Positions 31,763 to 40,539 of a stretch of DNA of 49,629 bases are shown piece by piece. Where the stretch lies: the NCBI GenBank assembly GCA_029781595.1, contig JAKOWJ010000140.1, positions 1-49,629 of the forward strand. Direction: 5' to 3'. This stretch comes from Pseudomonadota bacterium (GTDB lineage Bacteria; Pseudomonadota; Gammaproteobacteria; Burkholderiales; Usitatibacteraceae). Every line of letters starts with the position of its first letter. The first letter of the stretch is position 1. The translations under genes were made by a program, and so were the position numbers. The notes under the pieces were generated by a model. That model worked only from the letters and a program-made list of their open reading frames with translations, was not told the origin of the DNA and did not search any database.

Positions 31763-32235
31763 TTGGCACCTCCCATCCCGGCGAGGCCGTCCTGCACGGC
31801 CTTCACGATGTTCTGGTAGCCGGTGCAGCGGCAGAGGTTGCCGTCCAGCGCCTCGCGGATCTGCGCCTCGGAGGGCACGGTGCCCCGCGAGGCGAGCTCC
31901 ACCGCGGAGAGCACCATGCCAGGCGTGCAGAAACCGCACTGCAGGCCGTGGTGGCGCTTGAACGCCGCCTGCATGGGGTGCAGGCCGTCGGCGGGCGCCA
32001 GGCCCTCGATCGTGGTGACCTTCGCCCCGCGCGCCTGCACGGCGAGCAGGTTGCACGACTTGACGGCCTTGCCGTCGAGCAGCACGGTGCAGGCGCCGCA
32101 GGCCGCGGTGTCGCAGCCGACGTGCGTGCCGGTGAGCCCCAGGGTCTCGCGAAGGAACGCGACCAGCAGCGTCCTGGGATCGACCTGCGCGGTGACGGCC
32201 TGGCCGTTCACCGTCATCGAAACGGAAATGCCCAT
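31759..32235 (-). CDS. Molybdenum hydroxylase small [2Fe-2S] subunit, CoxS-like
   Basis: A 158-residue two-cluster iron-sulfur subunit. The plant-type cluster cysteines are in [16 protein letters not shown] with a later CNL cysteine. The second cluster lies in CGFCTPG and [11 protein letters not shown]. The ATG at 32235 has a GGAGGAGG site. The stop overlaps coxL by four bases. Gene order S-L-M differs from the common M-S-L order in form I operons. Confidence 0.93.
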
Positions 32236-32361
32236 CGTCGCCTCCTCCAGAGGATGTTCTGACCGCCGTGGGTGGGATGCCTTGCGAACGACGGGCCATT
32301 CTATGCCGATGCGCGCGCGGGTCCACCGTGCGGTGCAGCATCGCGTGGCGGCCGGCCGCCG

Positions 32362-32375
32362 TTGATCTATCTCAA
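32362..32375 (+). promoter_or_regulatory. FNR/Anr-type box upstream of the unknown 188-residue gene
   Basis: TTGATCTATCTCAA fits TTGAT-N4-ATCAA at 9 of 10 positions. Its centre is 41 bases before a candidate start at about 32410, where CTAGTCT could be the -10. This is the class II activator geometry. It also lies 127 bases before coxS on the other strand. Confidence 0.55.
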
Positions 32376-32445
32376 CGAGCGCCGGTCGCGATCCACTAGT
32401 CTGCCGCGGAGGGCGGCGCGACAGAACGCCCGCTGCGGGGAGTGG

Positions 32446-33012
32446 ATGATTCCATCCGGGACGGACGACGAACTGCTGCGCCACGCGCGCGAGGCGGCCG
32501 GCGCGCGCGACGTGCGCGACTCCGTGCGCGCCCTCACGCTGCACGCGCTGCTCGGGCACCCGCTCACCGCGGCGCACATCGGTCTCGTCGTGCGCACCGT
32601 GGGCCGCGGCATCGAGAGCTCGGGGGTGCCGCCGACGGCGACCGTGCGCGAGACGCACCGCGGCGCCTGGGCCGGGCTGGAGGACGCCGTGGACCGCGCG
32701 CTGCGCGCGGTGGAGCTCGCCGCGCAGGGGCTCGCGGGCTGCCCGGCGGCGCTCGCCGCCGGCGAGCGCGAGCGCGCCCTGGCCGAGCTCGCGGCGCTCG
32801 AGCGCGAGCTGGACGAGGAGTGGACCTATCCCCAGTCGCTTCCCGCCGCCCTGCGCACGCGCCTGGCGGCCGTGAGCGCGGCGCTGCGCGAGGCGGTCCC
32901 CGAGCCCGCGCCGGCGGGCGACGGCACGGGGCGCGCGCTCCTGTCCTGCGTGGCGAGCGGCGTGCTGCTGGGGATGCTGGACGGGCCCGGCGCGCCGGGC
33001 CGCACCGGCTAG
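32446..33012 (+). CDS. Uncharacterised protein behind an FNR-type box
   Basis: A 188-residue Ala- and Arg-rich protein from ATG 32446, which has a GGGGAG site. It is helical throughout, with [30 protein letters not shown] and long Ala/Glu helices ([19 protein letters not shown]). No catalytic motif, signal peptide or clear membrane helix is seen, though the end ([16 protein letters not shown]) is hydrophobic. It overlaps the end of the convergent alcohol dehydrogenase by four bases. Control by low oxygen is inferred from the upstream box. I do not recognise the family. Confidence 0.72.
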   Translation: MIPSGTDDELLRHAREAAGARDVRDSVRALTLHALLGHPLTAAHIGLVVRTVGRGIESSGVPPTATVRETHRGAWAGLEDAVDRALRAVELAAQGLAGCPAALAAGERERALAELAALERELDEEWTYPQSLPAALRTRLAAVSAALREAVPEPAPAGDGTGRALLSCVASGVLLGMLDGPGAPGRTG

Positions 33013-34013
33013 ATCGCTTCCGTTCCGGCCACGAGCACCGCCGCGCCGTCGAAGGCGCCGCGCCGGAGGTCTTCCAGCGCCTGCTCGGCGCGCGCCAGCG
33101 GATACGGCACGGGCCTCGCGTCCAGGCGCGCGCGCGCCGCGATCGCGAGGAAGGCCTCCCCGGCGGCGCGGGTGAGGTTGGCCACGGACCGCCCGACGCG
33201 CTCGCCCCACAGCAGCCGGTACGGGAAGGCCGGGATGTCGCTCATGTGGATGCCCGCGCACACGACGGTGCCGCCCTTGGCCGTCGCGGCGAGCGCGGCG
33301 GGCACCAGCGCGCCCACGGGGGCGAAGAGCAGCGCCGCGTCCAGGGGCGCCGGCGGCGCCTCGTCGGAGGCGCCAGCCCACGCGCAGCCCAGCTCGCGCG
33401 CGAAGGCCTGCGAGCGGGCGTCGCCGCGGCGCGTGAAGGCGAAGACCTCGCGGCCCTCGGCCACGGCCACCTGCGCGATGAGGTGCGCGGCGGCCCCGAA
33501 GCCGTAGAGCCCGATTCGCGCCGCGTCCGGGGCCATCGCGTAGGCGCGGTAGCCGATGAGGCCCGCGCACAGCAGGGGCGCGGCGTGGACGTCGTCGTAG
33601 GCCGGAGGCAGCGCGAGGCAGTAGCGCTCGTCGGCCACCGCGTGCCGCGCGAAGCCGCCGTCGCGGTGGAAGCCCGTGAACACCGCGTCGTCGCAGAGGT
33701 TCTCGCGGCCGTGCCGGCACGCCCCGCAGTGGCCGCAGGCGCCGCCCAGCCAGGGCACGCCGACGCGATCGCCGAGGCGAAAGCGCGCGGCGCCGGGGCC
33801 CAGCGCGGCCACGCGGCCGACGACCTCGTGCCCGGGGACGAGCGGCAGGCGTGGCAGGGGAAGGTCGCCGTCGCGAAGGTGCAGGTCCGTGCGGCACACG
33901 CCGCAGGCGGCCACCTCCAGCAGCACCTCGCCGGCGCCGGGCTCGGGCACGGGCCGGCGCGCGGCGCGAAGCGGCCGGCCGGGAGCCTCGAGCACCATCG
34001 CGAGATCGTCCAT
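33009..34013 (-). CDS. Zinc-dependent alcohol dehydrogenase
   Basis: A 334-residue medium-chain dehydrogenase. The catalytic zinc cysteine is in CGVCRTDLH with PGHEVVGRV (His-Glu). The structural zinc site is [18 protein letters not shown] binding is the Rossmann loop [11 protein letters not shown] (GxGxxA form), usual for AdhA/AdhP-type enzymes. The usual last structural element and length match the family. The substrate is not evident; no aldehyde dehydrogenase partner lies beside it. The crp/fnr gene upstream is separated by a terminator. Confidence 0.92.
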   Translation of the reverse strand: MDDLAMVLEAPGRPLRAARRPVPEPGAGEVLLEVAACGVCRTDLHLRDGDLPLPRLPLVPGHEVVGRVAALGPGAARFRLGDRVGVPWLGGACGHCGACRHGRENLCDDAVFTGFHRDGGFARHAVADERYCLALPPAYDDVHAAPLLCAGLIGYRAYAMAPDAARIGLYGFGAAAHLIAQVAVAEGREVFAFTRRGDARSQAFARELGCAWAGASDEAPPAPLDAALLFAPVGALVPAALAATAKGGTVVCAGIHMSDIPAFPYRLLWGERVGRSVANLTRAAGEAFLAIAARARLDARPVPYPLARAEQALEDLRRGAFDGAAVLVAGTEAI

Positions 34014-34040
34014 GGCTCGACCCTACGCCGGCGGGCGCAG

Positions 34041-34069
34041 AAAAAAAAGGAGGCGGCCGGGGCCGCCTC
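34041..34069 (-). terminator. Intrinsic terminator of the Crp/Fnr regulator gene
   Basis: On the minus strand a perfect stem GAGGCGGCC / GGCCGCCTC is followed by a run of eight T residues. It separates the regulator gene from the alcohol dehydrogenase gene downstream. Confidence 0.85.
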
Positions 34070-34108
34070 TTCGAGTGGCCGCGCCTGCGCGCGGCGAGAG
34101 GAGCCCGT

Positions 34109-34915
34109 TCAGGCGGCCGCGCCCAGCATGTCCACCCAGGTGACGTTGCGGCGCGCGGGACGCTCGGGGCGGCGCGCGGCCGGCCGGGCGCCGCCCGTCG
34201 CGTGCAGCTTCTGCAGCACGCGCAGCTGGTCGATGTCGTGCATCTCGATCTCGCGCTGCGCCACGCGCACGAGGCCGGCGTCGGCCAGCGCCGAGAAGGC
34301 GCGGCTCACGGTCTCGAGCGTGAGGCCCAGGTAGCTGCCGATCTCCTGGCGCGTCATGGGCAGGGTGATGCGCGCGTACGGCTCGGCGCCGCGCCCGCAG
34401 CGATCGGCGAAGTTGGCGAGAAAGCGGGCCACGCGCGCCTCGGCGCCCAGGGTGCCGATGAGCGAGCGCAGCGCGTGGTCGGTCACCAGCTCGCGGCTGA
34501 TGGCCCGGTAGATGAGCTGCTCGAAGTCGTCGAGCGAGCGGCCCAGGTGGGCGATGCTGCGGAAGGGCACCACCACGACCTCGGCGTCGGTGAGCGCGAC
34601 GGCGTAGGAGGCGTGGCGGTGGTTGCACAGGCCGTCGGCGCCCACGAGGTCGCCGCGCAGCGGGAAGCCGAGCACGAGCTGGTTGCCGGTCTCGTCGGCC
34701 ACGAAGGTCTTGAAGTAGCCCTCGGCGACGATGTACAGCGCCTCGAAGGGCTCGCCCTGCGAGGTGAGGCGCTGGCCGGCCTTCAGGCGCCGGTGCAGGA
34801 AGGTGGTGTCCACCTGGCGGGCGCCGGCCACCTCGGGAAGGCCGAGCAGGCGGCAGGCCTGGCTGAGGGTGGAACGATGGGCATCGGCTTGGCTGTGGGC
34901 TCGGGCGGTGCTCAT
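34109..34915 (-). CDS. Crp/Fnr-family transcriptional regulator, FNR-like DNA specificity
   Basis: A 268-residue regulator with a cyclic-nucleotide-binding-like sensor ([20 protein letters not shown]) and a C-terminal HTH. The recognition helix reads LETVSRAF, with Glu201, Ser204 and Arg205 in the FNR pattern (E-x-x-S-R) that reads TTGA. The four N-terminal Fe-S cysteines of true FNR are absent: only Cys21 lies before the barrel. So the signal is probably not an FNR-type cluster. Ser or Ala replacing cAMP contacts also argues against CRP. It has an extra 30-residue Arg/Pro tail. ATG 34915 has a GGAAG site; an ATG at 34939 is possible. Confidence 0.88.
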   Translation of the reverse strand: MSTARAHSQADAHRSTLSQACRLLGLPEVAGARQVDTTFLHRRLKAGQRLTSQGEPFEALYIVAEGYFKTFVADETGNQLVLGFPLRGDLVGADGLCNHRHASYAVALTDAEVVVVPFRSIAHLGRSLDDFEQLIYRAISRELVTDHALRSLIGTLGAEARVARFLANFADRCGRGAEPYARITLPMTRQEIGSYLGLTLETVSRAFSALADAGLVRVAQREIEMHDIDQLRVLQKLHATGGARPAARRPERPARRNVTWVDMLGAAA

Positions 34916-34952
34916 GGGGCTTCCTTTCGCTCGTGGCATTCGGATTCGGGAT

Positions 34953-35339
34953 TCAGTGGAGGGCGGTGCCGGCGGCCTCGTCGCGCCAGCCGCGCAGGAT
35001 CTCGCGCACGCGGTCGAACTCCGCGGACTTGTCGAGGAAGATCTCGGCGCCGGCCGCCATCGCCGCCTTGCGGTAGGGCTCGGCCGCGAAATTCGTCATG
35101 ACGATCACGCGCATGCGCGGCAGGCGCTCGCGCACGGCGCGCAGCACCTGCAGGCCGCTGCCGCTGGGCAGCTGCAGGTCCAGGATCAGCGCGTCGGGAT
35201 GCGACGTGGTGAGGTCGGCGATCGCCGCGGGCACGTCTTCCGCGGTGCCGACCAGGTCCAGGCCGTCCACGCCCTCGAGGGTGCGCAGCAGGCGATCGCG
35301 GACGGGAATCGAGTCCTCGACGATGAAGAAGTCCATCAC
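34953..35339 (-). CDS. Stand-alone response-regulator receiver
   Basis: A 128-residue single receiver domain with no output domain. Phosphorylation site Asp54 lies in LILDLQLPSG, the acidic pair is Glu8-Asp9, and Lys104 is in FLDKSAEFD. It lies between the Crp/Fnr gene and the NarL-type regulator, all on the minus strand. It may be phosphorylated by the nearby PAS kinase or act as a phosphate sink. Inverted GTAGGA sites lie in its upstream gap. Confidence 0.88.
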   Translation of the reverse strand: MMDFFIVEDSIPVRDRLLRTLEGVDGLDLVGTAEDVPAAIADLTTSHPDALILDLQLPSGSGLQVLRAVRERLPRMRVIVMTNFAAEPYRKAAMAAGAEIFLDKSAEFDRVREILRGWRDEAAGTALH

Positions 35340-35423
35340 GGCAGCCGGCGGGTCGGGTTGGAAGACATGGCCGCATTGTGGGCGGCCGCCCGCGCGCGCC
35401 GTATCGGCGCGGGCTGATTTGCC

Positions 35424-35467
35424 GGGTAGGACCCCGCCGCGGCGGGGGGTAGGAATCGTCCTACCCC
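35424..35467. promoter_or_regulatory. GTAGGA repeat cluster with a perfect inverted repeat
   Basis: GGGTAGGA at 35424-35431 is repeated at 35447-35454, and the second copy forms a perfect 9+4+9 palindrome (GGGGTAGGA arms, 35446-35467). Between them CCCCGCCGCGGCGGGG is itself a 16-base palindrome. The cluster ends one base before the NarL-type gene stop and precedes the lone receiver gene. Inverted heptamer-like arms fit a NarL/FixJ operator, but it could also be a terminator hairpin without a T-run. Confidence 0.5.
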
Positions 35468-35468
35468 G

Positions 35469-36122
35469 TCACTCGGACGGGGGGGCGCCGCCCTCGAGAC
35501 GGTGGTGGATGGCGTAGCGCACGAGGTCGGCCACGGAGGCCGCGTTCATCTTCTGCAGGATGCGCGTCTTGTGCGTGCTGACCGTCTTCACGCTCAGGTG
35601 CAGCTGGGCGGCGATCTCCGAGACGCTGCGCCCGTCCACCAGCAGGCGGAAGACCTCGAACTCGCGGTCCGAGAGGTGGCGGTGGGGCTCGTCGCCGCCG
35701 CCGCCGGGCTGGGCCTCCAGGGCCAGGTGCTCGGCCACGTTGGGACTGATGTACAGGCGCCCCTCCGCCAGGCGGCGGATGGCCGAGACGAGCTGGCCCG
35801 GCGCGCTCTCCTTCGTGAGGTAGCCGGAGGCGCCGGCGCGGATGGAGCGCACCGCGTACTGGTCCTCCTCGTGCATGGTGAGCACGAGCACCTTCAGGCG
35901 CGGGCTCTCGTCCTTCACCTGCCGGATGAGCTCGATGCCGCTCTTGCCGGGCATCGACAGGTCCAGCAGCAGGATGTCGAAGCCGCCGCGGCGCACCCAG
36001 TCCACCACCTCGTGGCCGTTGGTGGCCTCGCCCGCGAGCTCGATGCCCTCCTGGTCGGCGAGGATGCGCTTCAGGCCCTCGCGCACGATGGCGTGGTCGT
36101 CGGCGACGAGCACCCGCGTCAC
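35469..36122 (-). CDS. NarL/FixJ-family response regulator
   Basis: A 217-residue regulator. The receiver has Asp54 (LLLDLSMPG) and Lys104 (SGYLTKESAPG). The C-terminal LuxR-type HTH is HLSDREFEVFRLLVDGRSVSEIAAQLHLSVKTVSTHKTRI. GTG 36122 overlaps the kinase stop by four bases, so the two are co-translated partners. Its DNA target may be the GTAGGA palindromes in this window, an inference from position only. Confidence 0.92.
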   Translation of the reverse strand: MTRVLVADDHAIVREGLKRILADQEGIELAGEATNGHEVVDWVRRGGFDILLLDLSMPGKSGIELIRQVKDESPRLKVLVLTMHEEDQYAVRSIRAGASGYLTKESAPGQLVSAIRRLAEGRLYISPNVAEHLALEAQPGGGGDEPHRHLSDREFEVFRLLVDGRSVSEIAAQLHLSVKTVSTHKTRILQKMNAASVADLVRYAIHHRLEGGAPPSE

Positions 36123-37600
36123 GCGTCCTCCTGCCGCTCGGCGGGGATGGGCATGCGCACGTGGATCGCGGTGCCTTCCCCGGGGTCGCCGCGGATCTCC
36201 ACCGAGCCCGCCAGGGTGTAGACGCGCTCGCGGATGCCCACCAGGCCGAAGGAGCCCTTCTTGCGGAGGTCCTCGGGCGCGAGCCCGCGGCCGTCGTCCT
36301 CGATGTCCAGGAGCACCTCGCGGCCCACGCTGCGCAGCGTGACGGCCACGTTCGCCGCCGCCGCGTGGCGCCCGGCGTTGGTGAGGCCCTCCTGGACGAT
36401 GCGGTAGACCTGGGAGGCCAGGGGCTCGGCGAGGTTGGTGCTGGCCTCGTCGACCGCGAGCTTCACCACGAAGCCGTGGCGCCGGGAGGTCTCCTCGGCC
36501 AGCCACTCGAGCGCGGCCGCGAGGCCCAGGTCGTCGAGCATGAGGGGGCGCAGGTCCGCCGAGATGCGCCGCGTGGCCGCCACCGTGCTGTCGAGCACGC
36601 TGCGCATGCCGGAGAGCGTGCGCAGGTACTTCTCGTCCTCGGGCGGGCCGTGCGTCTCGAGCCAGGCGAGGTCCATCTTGAGGGAGGTGAGGTTCTGCCC
36701 CAGCTCGTCGTGCAGCTCGCGGGAGATGCGGCTGTTCTCCTGCTCGCGCGCGGTGCGCGAGGCCACCGAGAGCTCCCGCAGGTCCTCCCGCGCCTGGGCG
36801 AGCTCGCGGCGCGTGCGCTCGCGCACGGACACGTCGCGCAGGATCACCGTGTAGAAGCGCTGGCCGCGGATCTCGTTCTGCGAGATCGAGGCGTCGATGG
36901 GGAACTCCTCGCCGCCGCGGCGCAGCGCCGTCACGATGCGCCGCGACATCATGGGGCGGCTCGACACGCCCGTGCGGCCGAAGGATTCCACGTGGTCGCG
37001 GTGCTCGGCGTGGAAGCGCGCGGGGATGAGCATGTCCAGGCGCTGGCCGAGCACCTCGCGCGGCTCGTAGCCGAAGATGCGCTCGGCGGCCCGGTTGAAG
37101 AGCGTGATGTGCTGCTCGCCGTCCACGGAGATGATGGCGTCCATGGCGGAGTCGACGATGCCCTGCAGGCGCATCTGGCTCTCGCGCGCGAGGTCGCGGC
37201 CCTTCCACAGCTCGTCGATGTCGTTCACGGTGCCCACCACGCGCGCCGGGCGGCCGTCGGGGCCGGTGGCCGTCACGCGGGCGCGCCAGCGCACCCAGCG
37301 CCAGGCGCCCTCGCGCGAGCGCATGCGGATCTCGAGCGTGGCGCGCGGCACGGCGCCGGCGCCCACCTGGCCCATGCGGGTCCAGAAGGCGGGGAAGTCG
37401 TCGGGGTGGATCACCGCGCGCGCGGCGTCGACGGCCTCGTTGGGGCCGGCCGGGTAGTCCCAGTTCGAGAGCATCTCGGGCGAGCGCCAGATGCGGCCGG
37501 ACGGCACGTCCCAGTCGAAGACCGCGAGGCCCGCGGTGAGGACCGCCTCGCGCCAGCAGTCGTCGCTAGGGGGGCGGGCCGGGGACTCGTCTGGGGGCAT
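36119..37600 (-). CDS. PAS-PAS sensor histidine kinase, HisKA_3 type
   Basis: A 493-residue kinase with no membrane helix, so a cytoplasmic sensor. Residues about 20-130 form a PAS-3 domain (WDVPSGRIWRSPEML) and about 145-265 a second PAS (FNRAAERIFGYEPREVLGQRL). The phospho-acceptor is His297 in SRELHDELGQNLTSLK. The ATP-binding N and G boxes are RIVQEGLTNAGRHA and DDGRGLAPEDLRKKGSFGLVGIRERV. It probably senses a soluble signal such as redox state and drives the adjacent NarL-type regulator. Confidence 0.92.
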   Translation of the reverse strand: MPPDESPARPPSDDCWREAVLTAGLAVFDWDVPSGRIWRSPEMLSNWDYPAGPNEAVDAARAVIHPDDFPAFWTRMGQVGAGAVPRATLEIRMRSREGAWRWVRWRARVTATGPDGRPARVVGTVNDIDELWKGRDLARESQMRLQGIVDSAMDAIISVDGEQHITLFNRAAERIFGYEPREVLGQRLDMLIPARFHAEHRDHVESFGRTGVSSRPMMSRRIVTALRRGGEEFPIDASISQNEIRGQRFYTVILRDVSVRERTRRELAQAREDLRELSVASRTAREQENSRISRELHDELGQNLTSLKMDLAWLETHGPPEDEKYLRTLSGMRSVLDSTVAATRRISADLRPLMLDDLGLAAALEWLAEETSRRHGFVVKLAVDEASTNLAEPLASQVYRIVQEGLTNAGRHAAAANVAVTLRSVGREVLLDIEDDGRGLAPEDLRKKGSFGLVGIRERVYTLAGSVEIRGDPGEGTAIHVRMPIPAERQEDA

Positions 37601-37690
37601 GGAGGGCAGGGCGCGGGGCGTTACGGGGCCGGTTACACGGGCGCCCGGGAAGGATAGCAGAAGCGCCCTCCCGGCAGGCCCGGGGCGTCG

Positions 37691-39070
37691 TCAGCAGTTC
37701 GCCTCTTCGCCGGGCGCCGGCACCGCGGCGGTCCACCCCGGGAGGCCGCGCACCGCCCCGGCGAAGGCCTCGGCCGCCGATTGCTCGCCGTGCACCACGA
37801 AGACGCTTTCGGGCGGCCGGCGCAAGTGCCCCAGCCAGGCGAGCAGCGCCGCGCGGTCCGCGTGCGCCGAGAGGCCCCCCAGCGTGTGGATGCGCGCCCG
37901 CACGGGCACGCTCTCGCCGAACAGGCGCACGCGCCGCGCGCCGTCCACCAGGCGCCGGCCCAGCGTGCCGGCGGCCTGGAAGCCGGTGATGAGCACGCCG
38001 CACTCCTCGCGCGCGAGGTTGTGCCGCAGGTGGTGGCGGATGCGCCCGGCCTCGCACATGCCGCTGCCCGCGATGACCACCGCGCCGGCGCGGATGGCGT
38101 TGATCGCCATCGACTCCTCCGGCGTGGCGGTGAAGCGCAGCCGGAAGGGCAGGCGCCGCCGGCGCAGCGCCTCGGCGAAGCGCACCCCCGACGGGTCGAG
38201 CGCCTCCTCGTGCGCGAGCGTGACCTGCGTGGCCCGGCGCGCGAGGGGCGAGTCGACGAACACCGTGAGCCCGCCCAGCTCGCCGCGCTCGCAGAGCTCG
38301 AAGAGCAGCACCAGCAGCTCCTGGGCGCGGCCGAGCGCGAAGGCCGGCACGACGAGGTTGCCGCGCCGGGCGCCCACGGTCTCGCCGATGGCGGCCACGA
38401 GCTCGCGCTCGGTCTCGGCCATGCCGCGGTGAAGGCGGTCGCCGTAGGTCGACTCGACGAGCAGGACGTCGGCGCGCGCCACCGGCTGCGGGTCGCGCAC
38501 GACGGGCCGCGCCGGCTGGCCCAGGTCGCCGGAGAAGACCACGACGCGCTCGCGGCCGGCCTCGCGCACGCGCACCTCGGCGATGGCCGAGCCCAGGATG
38601 TGGCCGGCGTCGAGAAAGCGCACGAGCGCGTCCGGGTGCGGCCGGAACGGCACGCCGTAGGGCACGCCGCTCACCTGCCGCAGCGCGCGGTCGACCGCCT
38701 CTGCGTCGTAGAGCGGGGCGGGCGCGCCGCGGCCGTGGCGCGGATGGGCGCGCTCGCGGGCCTGGATGTGCGCGCTGTCGTGCAGCATCACCGGCAGCAG
38801 GTCCGCCGTGGGGCGCGTGCAGTACACGGGCAGGCGCGGGGCGCGGTCGCACAGCACCGGCAGCAGGCCGCAGTGATCGAGGTGGGCGTGCGTGACGAGC
38901 GCGAAGTCGAGCGTGCCGGGGTCGAAGGCGGGAAAGGCGCGGTTGCGGGCCGGCGCGTCGCGCCCGCCCTGGAACAGCCCGCAGTCGACGACGAAGCGCG
39001 CGCGGCCGGCCTCGACGAGATGGCAGGACCCGGTGACCTCGCGCGCGGCGCCCAGGAAGCGGATGCGCAT
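37691..39070 (-). CDS. Beta-CASP metallo-beta-lactamase RNA hydrolase
   Basis: A 459-residue YSH1/CPSF-73-like hydrolase. The zinc motif is HAHLDHCG (His61, His63, Asp65, His66). The segments GDLGQPARPVVRDP and LLVESTYGDRLH form the MBL core, with the beta-CASP domain in the middle. The C-terminal RMB zinc-binding part is seen in THLGGLSAHADRAALLAWLG-like sequence. Such enzymes are RNA exo/endonucleases. It is divergent from the cytochrome operon across 185 bases. Confidence 0.9.
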   Translation of the reverse strand: MRIRFLGAAREVTGSCHLVEAGRARFVVDCGLFQGGRDAPARNRAFPAFDPGTLDFALVTHAHLDHCGLLPVLCDRAPRLPVYCTRPTADLLPVMLHDSAHIQARERAHPRHGRGAPAPLYDAEAVDRALRQVSGVPYGVPFRPHPDALVRFLDAGHILGSAIAEVRVREAGRERVVVFSGDLGQPARPVVRDPQPVARADVLLVESTYGDRLHRGMAETERELVAAIGETVGARRGNLVVPAFALGRAQELLVLLFELCERGELGGLTVFVDSPLARRATQVTLAHEEALDPSGVRFAEALRRRRLPFRLRFTATPEESMAINAIRAGAVVIAGSGMCEAGRIRHHLRHNLAREECGVLITGFQAAGTLGRRLVDGARRVRLFGESVPVRARIHTLGGLSAHADRAALLAWLGHLRRPPESVFVVHGEQSAAEAFAGAVRGLPGWTAAVPAPGEEANC

Positions 39071-39117
39071 GCCGCGATTCTATCGCCGCGCTCCGCGCCC
39101 GAGGCGCCCGGCGGCCA

Positions 39118-39131
39118 TTGACCCACGTCAA
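39118..39131 (+). promoter_or_regulatory. FNR-type box before the 11-haem cytochrome operon
   Basis: TTGACCCACGTCAA is a perfect inverted repeat (TTGAC-N4-GTCAA) in the divergent gap between the beta-CASP gene and the cytochrome gene. Class II spacing would give a transcript start near 39166 and a 90-base leader. Confidence 0.6.
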
Positions 39132-39255
39132 CATCGCATACCCCCTGCCGTGAGACCTTGCACGCGGGGCGGACCGGGTGGGTTCGCCTCGCGCCCGAAA
39201 GGGTGCGCTGGACGGTGCGCCGGGGGGACCGGCGGCCATGCCTGCAGGAACCAAG

Positions 39256-40539
39256 ATGAACATCCGCATCACGATCGGCGCCGCCGCCCTGGCCTTGGGG
39301 CTGGGCGCGCCGGGCGCCTGGGGGGCCAAGCCTGCCGCGGTCCCGGCCAAGCCCGACGCCCACGCCGCGGCGCTCGCCGCCAGCCAGAAGTGCATGGACT
39401 GCCACGCCGAGGCCGAGCCCGAGGACAAGAGCGCGGCCGGCAAGCCCGTGAAGGTCGACGTGCAGGCCTTCGCCAAGACGATGCACGGCAACGGCAAGGC
39501 GGCGTGCGTCGACTGCCACGACGCCGAGGGCTTCCGCAAGTACCCGCACAAGGAAGTGAAGCCGCCGCAGTGCGCGAGCTGCCACGAGAAGGCGGTGAAG
39601 GCCTACGCGGAGACCATCCACGGCCAGGCGCGCGCCCACGGCAACGGCGTGGCCGCGACCTGCGCCAACTGCCACGGCACGCACGACATCAAGCCCACGT
39701 CGGACGACGACTCGATGGTGAGCCGCGGCCGCATCGAGGCCACCTGCGGCGCCTGCCACGGCGACACCAAGCTCGCCAAGGACGGCAAGGTCCCGGGCGG
39801 CAACGTGGTGGCCAAGTACCACGACAGCATCCACGGGCGCCTCCTGCACGGCGACACCAAGGCCAAGGACCGCGTGCCGGTCTGCACCGACTGCCACGGC
39901 ACGCACGACATGCGCCCGAAGAAGGACCCGGAGAGCGCCGTCAACCGCGCCAACATCCCCGAGACCTGCGGCACCTGCCACGGCAAGGTGAAGAAGATCT
40001 GGGCCGGCGGCCAGCACGGCAAGATGCGCGCGGCCAACGTGCTCACCGCGCCGGGCTGCACGGACTGCCACGGCACCCACACGATCGCCGACCCGAAGAC
40101 GCCCGAGTGGCAGGTGGGCGTGATCAAGGAGTGCGGCGGCTGCCACACGGAATACATCAAGACCTACCGCGACACCTACCACGGCCAGGTGACGGACCTC
40201 GGCTACACGCGCGTGGCCACCTGCGCGAGCTGCCACGGCTCGCACGAGATCCTGCCGAAGGACAACCCGTTCTCCAAGGTCTCCTCGCAGCGCATCCTCT
40301 CGACGTGCCAGCAGTGCCACCCGAAGGCCAACGCCAACTTCGTGAAGTTCCAGCCGCACGCCAACAAGCACCGCAAGGAGAGCGGGCTGGTGCTCTACTA
40401 CACGGCCCTGTTCATGCAGGTACTGCTCGCCGGCGTGTTCGCGTTCTTCGGCCTGCACACCGTCCTGTGGCTGTACCGGTCCCTCGCCGAGCGCAAGGCG
40501 CAGCGCGGCCGGGCGGCCGGCGAAGGGGAGAAGCACTGA
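39256..40539 (+). CDS. 11-haem c-type cytochrome with C-terminal membrane anchor
   Basis: A 427-residue protein with a signal peptide (residues 1-24, MNIRITIGAAALALGLGA). I count 11 CxxCH motifs: CMDCH, CVDCH, CASCH, CANCH, CGACH, CTDCH, CGTCH, CTDCH, CGGCH, CASCH and CQQCH. Repeated CxxCHGTHDI pairs belong to the doubled-CXXCH/cytochrome c3 group. One helix near residues 378-402 (LFMQVLLAGVFAFFGLHTVLWLY) anchors the periplasmic domain. The cytochrome b gene overlaps by one base. ATG 39256 has AGGA in front. A quinone-linked periplasmic electron carrier is likely. Confidence 0.92.
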   Translation: MNIRITIGAAALALGLGAPGAWGAKPAAVPAKPDAHAAALAASQKCMDCHAEAEPEDKSAAGKPVKVDVQAFAKTMHGNGKAACVDCHDAEGFRKYPHKEVKPPQCASCHEKAVKAYAETIHGQARAHGNGVAATCANCHGTHDIKPTSDDDSMVSRGRIEATCGACHGDTKLAKDGKVPGGNVVAKYHDSIHGRLLHGDTKAKDRVPVCTDCHGTHDMRPKKDPESAVNRANIPETCGTCHGKVKKIWAGGQHGKMRAANVLTAPGCTDCHGTHTIADPKTPEWQVGVIKECGGCHTEYIKTYRDTYHGQVTDLGYTRVATCASCHGSHEILPKDNPFSKVSSQRILSTCQQCHPKANANFVKFQPHANKHRKESGLVLYYTALFMQVLLAGVFAFFGLHTVLWLYRSLAERKAQRGRAAGEGEKH

